64,000 bases of DNA from Aurelia coerulea (lineage: Eukaryota > Cnidaria > Scyphozoa > Semaeostomeae > Ulmaridae): assembly GCA_039566865.1 (NCBI GenBank), contig CM076952.1, positions 17,504,501-17,568,500 on the forward strand. The letters are read 5' to 3'. Under the pieces are notes generated by a model, which saw nothing but the letters and a program-made list of their open reading frames with translations, made no database searches and was not told where the DNA came from. This document shows, piece after piece, positions 46,810 through 59,100 of this stretch (the first letter of the stretch is position 1; each line of letters opens with the position of its first letter). The translations under genes were made by a program, and so were the position numbers.

Positions 46810-49800
46810 GTAAGACATAATTGCAGCTAGTTTTCCCGAACTCAAACACAACTTGCAAAAGCAATCACGTCACTGTGACCAGATCAAGTTGGCCTACTAT
46901 TATTTAGGCCAGGTCGACCTGCCAGTAATTTTATACGGAGGTGTTTTGGTATTGTGGTAACAAAATATGGATTAAGATGCCGTCGGTTTAAAGGGGATCA
47001 CTGACGCTGTAGGAGTATAAAAATGAAATAAATATCAAAGAGTAAATGAAATTCCTTCAACATGCAAAATTTCGTTGTGAAAATATATAACGCAATTTAG
47101 TTGCTGCCTATATAAGTGGCACTTGGAATGGTGTAGTGTAGTGACACTGGACTTGACATGGTTGTTCATGTCAGGTACCATATTCCACTTGGTTTTGTTA
47201 TAGCCAGTCACAGAACTACAGTATACAAAAACTGAGTTTTGTCAAGGTAATGTCTCGTTCAAATCTTACCCTGACCATCCCCCCCCCCGGGCAGCCCGGG
47301 GGTCAACAAAAATTCCTTGCTCAAATGCCCGGGGGCCGGGGAAAAATCGGTGGTCAAATGCCCGGGGGCCGGGCAATGAGAAAATGCCATATTCCCAGTT
47401 ACTGTATATTGCAAAAGCTCCTGTTCTAGTCAAATGCTATTCAAATGCCCGGGGGCCGGGGAAAAATCTACGGTCAAATGCCCGGGGGCCGGGAATATTT
47501 TTCGTGCAAATGCCCGGGGGTGTCCCGGGGGGGGATGGTCAGGGTAGGAATTGAACGAGACATAAGGAAGTATCAAGGGAATTCCCCAATGCAAAGAATG
47601 TTGTGATGAATATCTTGTATCCAGACTGCATTGTTTGCAAAATGCGCGCGGAAGATAATAATTTAGGCCAGTAGTTGCGCGCCTGCACCTGGCTGCACAG
47701 AGGAAAATGCGCGCGCCTCGATAATATGCCTACAGGGAAACAAAGCATAAGTTAGCGATCAATCACGCGATTTGTGCCTTTTGAGCGCTGGCCTGGCCTA
47801 AATATTGCAGTAGAAAATGAACCAATCGACCAATTTAATTGGAATATTCACTATGCAATTCCTCAATTTATTGGGAATCTATATATATCAAAAGTTGAGT
47901 GAATACAAGTATCAAAATTATGCCCTTTGAAGTTTTGTGAGCTGCAGTCAGGTAGGCCGTGCATTTATCTTTCGTTCCTCCCGATCTAATCCTTTGGCTT
48001 TGTTCCTCGCAGTGGGGTTTCATTCCTCAAATAAACACGGAATGAATCCAGATTCCACCGTAACCAGTCGCTATTTGCCGGTTGTATCAGAGAGAAAGAG
48101 ATACGTCGCAGAGAACACAGACCATTTAAAGCAACAAATATTTCAATGAAACAAAGCTCGACAAGAAATGGAATGGACGTACAAGATTCTAATCCTGCGC
48201 ACGTGTTTGCACGCCCGCCCCTAACACATAAAAAGCGCGCCTGTGGAAACATAATATTTCAAGCGCGCAAAAAAATGCACGCGGAAGATCTTCCGTGCGC
48301 ACGACATAAAATGCAGTCTGGTCTTGTATCAAATTTGAGACTAAGATTTCTGAGAAATTTTACCACATAGATGGTGAATAAAAATCTTTGCATGTGTTGT
48401 AAAGATGAACAAAAAGAAAGACAAACGGGAATATATATATATACAGATTTTATCTCAATTCCCAACTACTGGGTGAGTCAGAAAAAAGAATCCCTGTTTG
48501 AAAGGTCATAGCTCCCTGGATATCAAGACATTGATATCGGCGAAAATCTACTTTAATGGTAGGAATGTTCAAATCTACTATAAAATTTACCTGACTTAAA
48601 TCGGCCACTCCATTCTGAAATTATGAGAGATTTTCTCGAGAAAGCCTCTTCAAAAACCTTCAAAACGTGCCCAAAATCGTGAGCAAATTCCCTAGCATTT
48701 CTGCTGTACAATGGCCTTGCAGCAATGACTTGTGGACGCTATCCTCTTGGGAGGATGAACAAGCTTCCATGAATTTTTTTCCAATGTTTAACTTTTAACG
48801 TTGAACTGAGGCGCATATTGGTGAAAAATTTGATAAATTAACTTTTAAGACCATCAACTACAAGAGTGATGCAATTGCCCTTGGGTGATGGTAATAAATT
48901 TTGAATATTTCTGTTATTAGGTGCCTCCGAAGAAGAGATCAGAAGAAGCTATAAGGATCTTGCAAGAAAGTGGCATCCAGATAAACAAGATGGGAGTGTG
49001 GGGAGTGATGAAGCCACAGAGGTAGTGCCTTATTTTTGTTTCAAGAAATTTGTTTTTCAGGGGCAGATCTGGCCTGAAATTGCAGTGGGCAACTTCAGGA
49101 GGGGCACCAACATTGAAAAGAATGTAAATTCACCAGAGGTGTGTGAATAAGTTTTGGACTCTTGTCAAAGAAAATTTGTTGCTTTTTCTCCAAAATAATG
49201 CTATGCTTTCCCCCACATTCTGATTGAGGCAATTAAAAGTTATGCTGGTGTCACAATTAGGGGCATACTTCTCAGCAAAATGGAAGTGCCAAGCTGAGTT
49301 TTGATATGAGGAGGACCATTTGCTAACTAGATCCGCTGCTTATAATTTTTACTTGTTGTTTGCAGCCGGTCTATCCCATGCTTAGCAAACTTTTAATCAT
49401 CCCCTTTAAGCACACTTCCTTAGATGAGTATCCAGTCAAAGAAGTAACCAACATCTCTTTCCTTTGGCGAACTTAAACATTATTTAAGTTACTTAAAAAT
49501 AGTATACAATGCTTTTGGATTGCTTAGACCTCAAAGGGTGCTTGGATGAAGGATAGATGATGAAGCACATTCAGTGCTTATGTACATCCAATGAGTTTGT
49601 AATATGACTATCTATCTCTTGTTGGCCTGGACTTACAACCAACTAGCTTTGTCCAGTCAAGCAACTCTTATAGGAAGCTGTGAGGAGGAATGTTGTGGAG
49701 AAGTAGATGGAATGAGGTTCCAGTGCTAGAAATTTTAGTTTGCTTTCTGTCAGCAAAGTTTTGATTGGAAAAATTTTCTGCAGCTGCTGCCTTAGAGTTA

Positions 49801-52800
49801 CAATTTTTGTTCCTAGTTATTCCTCCTGCTACCTCAACCACTACTGCCCAACCACTTTGACTACCTTTACAAGAATACAAGGCTAAAGTTGGCCTTGTTA
49901 CAGGCCAACTTTTAGCCTTGTATTGGGAATTATGACCTTGCTATGACCTTGTCCTAGCCTTTGAAGAAAATTTCAAGGCTATCAGTAAGATTCCAAGTAA
50001 AAACCAGTCTAATACAAGGTTTCCAGAAGGGTGCTAGCCTAGGTTAAACTCATCAGCATTTTTCAAGCCATTTACAAATAAGTTACTGTAATGCTTTTCT
50101 AGGCTAGAGCAAGGTTACAAGGCCATGACTACAAGGCTTGTATATGGCTATTACCTGGCCTTGTATTTTCATACAGGTAGGACTCAAATGTTACAACTCA
50201 AAAATAGGACTTTGCTGCAATATTTTTTGTACATCAACAGAAACAATGTTGTTGAGCGTTTGACTGATGAAGCAAAAGTTTAAGAATTGCTTCTTGGACA
50301 CCTTTTCTACCAATTTGACTGCTGTCTCAAGTGATTGATGTGGAAACAAGATTAAGGTAGAAAAACCAAGTCCTGTTTTTGAGCTGTAACATTGTGAGTC
50401 CTACTTTGAGCAGTAAGGGGGTAGTGGGTAGGGTACTAGTGGTGATAACTGGGACAAAAGCTATAAGTCTACTGTTGTCATTGCAATATTGAATACTAAA
50501 AATGCTGAAAATTTCTTGGATGCTAAAATTCTTGCAGGAAAGTATTATCAGAAGATACACCAGAACAGTGTTCAGAAGATCCTTGCATGGACAGTTCTGA
50601 TCTATTTACTTGACTGTTTTTGCTATGCTATACTGGTATCATGGAAGCAATGTTAATTCAGGGGCCATTGGAAATTAATTTTCATCACGCATCATGGCCT
50701 TTGGGCTGTGATCATTGAAACTACCTGACCCCCCTATGATCATGACCCACTAGAATTTGCTTTGTTTGTTTCATTAATGATTTCGGCCTATCACCTTAGA
50801 CTGCCATAATTGTGTCCAAATATCATCCATTTTAATATCAATGTCAACAAAGCAAAATTAGAATATGTCGGTATGAGGCTATTGCAAAGTGTCAACAGCC
50901 TGAAAACAGAACAATTTTAGAGCATGTTGCAGCACACTTTATAACACCTCCAATACTCAAATGATGGGAGGCATGAGCGTAGGGGAATATAAGATTTGAG
51001 GGGCTGCCCGAGAAAAATCCATTGTTTGCAAAAATGTTGCCCAACTTAAGGCAGATTTCTGCCTGATTATGGCTGATTTTTACTCATTTTTCTACGTTGA
51101 AGGGGGGAGGGGGCTGTAGCCTCCCCAGCCCCCTGCCTCATACGCCTATGATGGCAGTTTTGTAAATATCAGGTTCATTATTGAATCATGATCTGACATA
51201 CTATCTAGGCAATTGCTTTTGTGACATTCCATCATGCAAACGTAATCCATCATGGAGTGTTAGCATCAATCAAGAGAACACTGACTTACATAGACAGAAA
51301 CGTGTTCATTGGTCTTTACAAGAGTCTCGTCAGACCTTTGCTAGAAACATCTGTCTCCGTATGGAACCCGTATATGGTTAAACATGTAAAAACAACTAGA
51401 AGCCGTTCAAAGAAGAGCAACAAAGCTTGTTCACGGCATCAACCAGTTATCATATAACGAAAGATTACACGCTTTAAAATTACCGACCCTTCAGTATAGG
51501 AGACAGCGCGGTGACATGATCACAACTTATAAAATATTTCATGGCCTCGTTGACACTGACCCCTCAAAGTTCTTTAAAATCAACGAGAATAAGACAAGGG
51601 GCCATAAATACAAAATTGTGTTGAACAAATGCAGACTAGATGTGAGAAAGAACTTTTATTCCCAACACATCATAAAAGAGTGGAACTGCTTGCCAGCTAA
51701 CATCATCGAAGCAAAAGATGTGATAACGTTTGAGAAACTCTTTGACCGCCTACACGGGGATTCAAAATTCGAATTCAAACTAAACTAGATTAGTAATCAT
51801 AGACAATCAGGGTTTTATAGGCCTTGGCCTTCCAGCCCCTTAACCAACATTTATTATTATTATATTATTATGGCTTTTGCCTGAATCCCCTCAACCCCAT
51901 TGTGATGCGTGATGAAAAGTAATTGTTGAAAGCCCCTAAGTTAAATGGAAGACTTCTTAAGAACTAAAGAGAATTATTAGGCAGGAAAACCATGTTATTA
52001 AACAGGACCTTAGATGCTTTATATTTGTTTGTTTACAGAAATTCCAAGAGGTTTCTGCTGCATATAAAAAATTGACAAGCAATGAGAAAGACTATGATGA
52101 TGATGATGGAATGACTCTGGTAAACCAATTATGATTTATATTTACTTTATTTTTTGCCATTGTATGCAAACAAATTTGTTTTCCTTGACAGTTTAATTCA
52201 TGTTCTTATCATTTTCCAGTAGCGGAGTGATCAGAGTTTGCCAAGAGTTACATACAGTATACACATATATTTTACTAGCTGTTAACGGAGTTAAGTGAGT
52301 GCAGCTCAGAAGAATAGTCTGCCAACGTTAGAGGGGGGCAGTTACTCACTACCATTCACGAGCAGTTATCTGCCCCCCCCCCCCATAAGGGCGGATTTTG
52401 CAAGGGAAGATTCGAGTTAAAGGACAATTCCAAAAATTAGGTAATTATCAGTAAGGAATCCCAAGTAATCTTGTGGTATTATTTTATGCCATGTATCACA
52501 TTCTTATCATTAAAATCCGATCTATATTACAGTGCCCTTCTTTTGAAAAAGTGCCTTTGAAGTGCCGTGCCCCTCCAAGTTTAAAGATGCTTCCTACGTC
52601 CCTGAATATCTCTGTTCAATATCCAGAACTATAGGCTTCTTTGCTTGATTCAAACAAAAGAAAGCAAAGTCATGCATGTGTAAGTTTTAAAGTCATAAAA
52701 ATAAGTGAAATTTTCCAAGCGGGCTGAATTGTATACAATACAAGGGATTCTCAGCCTTCTAATTCAGTCTCAGAGCAACATTTTCTCTTGTTTACAATAT

Positions 52801-55443
52801 AGCTTCACCGACTGGAAACTAGTCAAATTGTTCGCATGACAAAGGTTACTGACGAGCAGTTATGTAAAATGTTTACGTTTTAAAAACTGATCGCACAAAT
52901 AGCTTGATGGATCACAGCAAAATAAATTCTAAATGATCCAACATAAAATAAAATAAATAGTTATTATAGATAATGATAAAAATGCTGTCAGCTAAATAAT
53001 AAAACTTGGGTTGTAGAATCATATGGTCCCATGGTCGTATGATCCGGGGTCGCGGGGTCGTAGGGTCCGGTTGAAAGAACATTCCGCCATAGATGCCATT
53101 TCAATCATATCTGCATCACTGGTTTTGATCATTTTCTTGTAATTAACTTTCACTTATTGTTCATTGTTTGCTCCATCCAATTGATATTAATTGCATTGCA
53201 ACTAACTACATTGCATTAACAGGAATAATAAAACAGTTGTATCATCACAACAAACTGTTCAATGTTGAATTCCAAAAATGTCGAAAAACAGGCTTTGTAT
53301 GCGTAGGCAATGCTTTGTCTTGACAACTTTTCAATTGTCCATCCCGCAACAGATTGTTTTATATGATGACTCCCTACAGATCCAATCCCTGCATCACAGG
53401 AAGTTGAACAGGCAATTCTTTGGTCCTGCAACAAAAACAGAAATTGAATAAGGTTTTACTGTAAACATAAATGGCCTAACCTAACCATTTCTTGAGATTC
53501 TTCGTCTCAATTTTGAACATTGTTCCTTTATTCATCCCCTGCCGGTTGTAGTACTCTGCATATTTTGTTTGTGCAAGGACGAGCAATGTCAACAACGCCT
53601 AGGCCGAGGCCCGCGACAGACGACAGCTTCCCTTCTCTGAAACATTTAAGCTGGACAACCGATCCTATCAAGAACGGTAAAAAAACAACAGAGAAACAGA
53701 GAGGATAAAAAGAAAGTCTCTCATATTTGCAATAATGATATAGAGGCAAATTTTGATACGTACCTAAGTGTGTGAAGTCCCTCCTTCTCAACTTGCAGTG
53801 CAATGTAGCCAGCTTCCTTTTCAAAATTCGAAGGTGGGTGGAAGATGGCAGGGAGGCTTGGAGTTAGCATAACCGATGCGGAAAACAAAGGCCTAAGAGT
53901 CATGGCTCTCTGCGCTCCTTTGTTCACACAAACCGATGCTGAAAATAAAGGCCTAATAAGAGTCATGGCTCTCTGCTCCTTTGCTAACATATATAGGCAC
54001 CCGTGTTTTTGGAAATAAGTCTCATTTAAATCGCAGCTCCGCTACCGCTGCGCTGCAATAAGAAACTGCTTACAAGAAACTCAACTCTCAGATCGTCAAA
54101 AAATTAAGAAACTCAAGTGCTGGGAAAATATAACTTAAGAAATGATTTATATTGATGAAGGAAATCCTTAAAATAGTTTTACTTTATTTTCACTTGCTTC
54201 CTCTATCACATTTCTCAAAAGGTACTTAGTAATGTCTAGATATTGGAAAGGTGTGAAAAAGTTCGTTTTGACATGCTTACGAGGGCACAGACTGTAATGA
54301 ACGTGAAGATTTTTATGGAACCTTTAAGAAACTTGAAACTCTGAGTACTCAAAATCTGATAATTTTAAGAAACTTTCAGTACTGGCCCAAATTCTTAGTT
54401 TCTTATGAAAAAAACATGTGTACTGACTGTGGCCAGGGGCGCCACCAGACGTAAAATATGGGGTGGACTTGGTAAAGGATTAAGTTCTGAAAGGTATACC
54501 CAGCCATTTTTACATCGTTTTTGCTTTAGAATGGATATGCTACCCTGAGGAAACTTAGGTGCACATGTTCACCCCAGTCCACCCTCTGGCGACACCCTTG
54601 GCTGTGGCAAAAAGTTATTTGCTACTTTGTGAAAATTTCCTAAAATTTTAGGCTTCAGATTTTAAAAATGTGATGTACAATAAATGGGTGGCATCTCCTT
54701 CTTTTGAATGAATGGCTTGAACAGAACTTCAGGTGATTTGCTATGAATCTCCCATGAAATTTTGGATCTCATAATTATTTGCAAAATTGTGGCGTGTTTC
54801 TTTTATAAAAACTAACCGAGCAGAAACTTCAAAAAGATAAAGAAATTCTGCATGGATTAATGAAAATTGCAGCTTCATAACCATATTTTCTGGCATTATT
54901 CACTTGCTGACAAGACTACAATTGTTTCAAAGGATTGTCATTGTGATGTCACAACACAATGACGGAGAATTTAGAAAAATAACATCAAAATTCGGAAAAT
55001 TCATTAAAAATGGATCTAAAGCAACTACAAATGACAAATAGCCAGAGCAGTTGCACGTATAGTAATATCATACCACAAATCTATGCATATGGGGTGAGTG
55101 GCCGAGCGGCTTACACAGTTTCCATCAGGTAACTGGAGTTAAGCTCGGTCGAGTGAGGTCAAACTCCGGATGGCTGACCTCGGAGGCTTGACCTCGCAAC
55201 TCACCTCGCCGTCCTTCGGAAGGGACGTTAAACTAGGGGTCCCATGCCTGGATGCGGCATGCATAGTGGGCCTAAACTAGCTTTAGATAACTAGAAATCC
55301 TTGCAGCCCACTTAGAATAAAGTATTGAAGTCAATGAATGAATCAATCAAAACGCTACCCAATTGCCAGAGATTCAATTAATACAGGGCTTTTCTTGATA
55401 GCAGCTATATTGTAGCTGATTGAATCACCCTGTAGAAAGAACG

Positions 55444-55498
<55 letters not shown>

Positions 55499-56063
55499 CG
55501 TGGTGCTAAATGTCACAGTTCATACTGGTTGCTTTTTCTTTGGCCGGGTGTAAACAATACACCTAAGGCATGTCATGTCCTGAAGTTCAGATGCTAAGTA
55601 CTTTACGAAGGATCCTTGCAGTTCCTAGTAAGCATGTCTTTTGGACCGTCTGAAGATTCATATTTTCTGAGACGCTTCTGATATTATCTTCCATTCCTTT
55701 TCTGATGGTACCGAGGGCTCCTATCACAATGGGTATTACTTCCGTTTTCATTTTCCACATCCTTTGTATCTCAATTTCCAGATCTTGATATTTGCTTTTC
55801 TTTTCCATTTCTTTGATTGAAACATTTTTATCACATGGCACAGTCATGTCTATCAGCTTGCAAGTTGAATTCACTTTGTCCTTGATTATGTCCATATTAT
55901 TATTATTATTATTATTATTATCAGCTCTCATATTATCAGTAAATAGCTCACACTGACGAAGATTTTTATCGAAACGTTTGAGGCATTTAACAGTTGTGTT
56001 TTTATATTTATTTTCTGTTAACACATGATGGTGGTTTAGTTTATTATTATTATTATCATTATT

Positions 56064-56111
<48 letters not shown>

Positions 56112-59100
56112 AAGGCTGTATGTATGAATTTTAGCATTGATTCCAAACTTTGTTTGTTGTGATTCTGCGAATATCTTTCTCTTTTCATCATGCAACATTA
56201 TATGCTCAAGAGTTTGATTTGGCAGGTTTGAGATGCTGTGTAGCTGGACTATTTCGTTATTTGTGCCTAGTAGATCACAGCAACTTCCCACACATCCCAC
56301 ACAAGCGCACTCAAAATAGAATCTTATGCTGTGTTGGTCGAAAAGACTGCACGCTGCAATTGTATGCAGAGCAGAACTAGATAGCAAGGGAGTCCGAGCA
56401 GAGGTCAACTCAGACTATTTTGCTATAGCTCTTGCCGTGATTTATTGCTAATTTCGCTTTTAGGATTAACAGTTCAGCCTCTGAAGCAAAATATTTAAAA
56501 AGCAAAGTATTGAAGTTAATGTTACACAACTATCAAAGATGAGGATTTCTCACAAGTTTTAAGCAATGAATTATTGCATAGATTCATTCAAATCGATTAC
56601 AGTTTAATTTGGGGAGACCCACTTTAATTTGGAGTAAAAAAAAAACACCCTGCGTTTGAAAGGCTACATCTCCCTAAATATACAAGTTATGATATTTTGC
56701 AATATTTGATTGAATAACCAACAGTTTCAATTATTTCTAGAAGTTTTTCTGACTGAAATTGGTCACGCCTTTCAGATTTTGCAAGGGATTTTCTCCAGAA
56801 AAACCCTTCGAGAAACGTTAAAAAAAGTGCTAAAATCAAGAGCGAATTTCCCTAATATTTTTACGTTACAGCAATGATTTGAGCACGTTTTAGCACGTGC
56901 TATCTTCTTCGGAAGATGACTAAGTCTTCCCCCTGGTATAAATAACTTATTCAGGGGATTCCATTCTCTCAATAGGACAAAATACATTAGAAAGGAAAGC
57001 AAAGTTTGCTCGCCGTTTTCATTCATTTTTGCAGGTTTTCGAAAGGGGCTGTCTGCAGAAAATCTGCCATATCCACGGGAAAGAGTGGCCGTTTAAAGCT
57101 GGGTAAATTACTGAACCTAATTCAACATATCAGCCATGAAGCACGACAGTTTAGATGTTATTGCTTTGATATTCAAGGGAGCAGTATTTTTTCAAACGTC
57201 GGGCCTTTTTATTGACTCACCCGGCATTTAGTAACAATTTTAGTAGGATAATGAAATGATTTCTTATTTGATTAAATCGTAGGGTGAAATGATGGAATTA
57301 TACCGGCAGCTGTTTTCATTCAGAAATCGTAAGTACGCAGTACCAACTGCTCAGGGTGCAGCCCCTCTTATTAAGACTAAAATCTCATAACAGGTTGTCT
57401 TGCATTGGTATGGTAAGAGCCTGACCACCTTTTTGCATAGGTCTAAGAAAGCTTTCACATCATGATCCAATCTCGTCCCCAGAGTGAGTTCGTTGCTCTA
57501 CCTCTACTCTGGGATGCTAGAGGTCATCCTGCAATTTGATTGGCTATTTGAAAACAATAGCAAACATATATCATTTCTCGAAAATTTCCTAATTATTCGA
57601 ATAACAACAATGTAATATTGTCACTAGGCAACAACCATTACAAGGTTGCTTTGTTGTTTGGAATCGAGGTCGCATAATTAGCGTTGCCTAGCAAACTGCA
57701 AATCCATAATGGCTGCTAATTTACCCATGTTCTGGGCGTATTTGATCAAAGTGTACCAGGATGTTTATTCGGCTTCGTGATCATCGTATGACGTAAAAAC
57801 ACTCTGGGAACGAGGTTGATCATGATCACCTCTCGAAATTCAAGTTTGACTTTTATCGATATTAAAGGAACTGGGTCACGTAAAGTAAACAAACTTATTT
57901 CGAAATGGTAATTTTACAATTTTTTGACAGGCTTTTCACTCAGATTTTCCACTATTTTTCTGAAAATGAAAATGTTGTTTTGAAGATGGACTTTCGAATT
58001 TCATAGAAAAACAGGATTTCCTGGAGTACCTTCATTGTGAGTTCACCCCATCCACCAAAGTTCGTGCAGAGCGCAATGGAAACGTGCGGGAAACATTATA
58101 GAGATAACAGGTCTGTTTGCGATTGCGTGATCCAGCCCCTTTAAAGCAAGAGTCTTTGAGATTCTTGTACTATTTTCTAAAGTTTTATGAAGGTACCGTG
58201 TGTCCAAAAATTATGCTTCAGCGTTTGCCAAAGTTTATCATTCTGATTTGTACACCTATTTGAGTGAAACATCACTCATTTTGTAGCCGAAGGCCTAACT
58301 TAGATGCAGAAATTTATTCACTAAATCGGCCACACCGTTTTATAGTTAAGAGTTGCTTTGGTCGCGAATTGATTTCAAACTAACTTTTCGAAATGACCCC
58401 AAATTTGAGCTTCAAAACATGAATACAGGCCTGGTCGTCCTCCAAGGAGCAGAACCTTCTCACAAATATGTGCCTCTTACGTGTAAATGTATATGGGTTA
58501 CTTAAAGGCAATCTGTCCCCTTGATGCCCGGCATTTGAAAGACTACATATCTCTAGATATATAAGCAATGATACTTTGCAATATTTGATTAAATAGCCAA
58601 CATGCTCCATTATTTTTAGAATTTTTCCTGGCAGGCTCAAATCGGTCTCTCCGTTCAGATTTTACAAGTGATTTTCTAGGGAAAGTCCCTTCGAGAAACC
58701 TTAAAAAGTGTGCCAAAATCTTAGCAAATTTCGCTGATATTGCACCAAGGAAAACCAAGGAAATTTTGCTCGTCGTTTTTGCAGGTTTTCGAAGGGGGCT
58801 TTCTGCAGAAAATCTCCCTTAAAAACGGGAAGGAATGGCCGATTAATGCCGGGTAAAGCACAGGAAGCCCATATTAAAGTTTATTCGAAAAAATATTTTC
58901 TTATATTGAAAATATTGATGATATTTGTATATAAAAATATAAAAATATTGTTGTTCTCCTTTCGTTTACATGCACAACCATCTCGCGCTAATTGTAATTG
59001 TGAAATAAATATTTTTACAAGAAAAGCTTCCTTGTGCTCTCTTGTAAAAATATTTATTTCACTATTACAATTAACGCGCGATGTTTGTGCAGGTGAACGA

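Noticed and set aside
46408..46864. Two minus-strand ORFs (about 100 codons) with hydrophobic runs suggesting a membrane protein
   Set aside because: They overlap the plus-strand first exon of the J-domain gene, whose helix I and phase-matched splicing to the HPD exon are convincing; the minus ORFs are shadows.
53520..53708. Plus-strand ORF MSTTPRPRPATDDSFPS... with a GT after PIKNG, possible alternative first exon of the J gene
   Set aside because: It is the complement of exon 2 of the minus-strand two-exon candidate, which has matching donor, acceptor and phase; the plus reading has only one usable splice signal.
55091..55170. tRNA gene (Leu/Ser-like)
   Set aside because: Boxes A and B are recognisable but the acceptor stem does not close and the sequence continues into a SINE body repeated elsewhere in the window.
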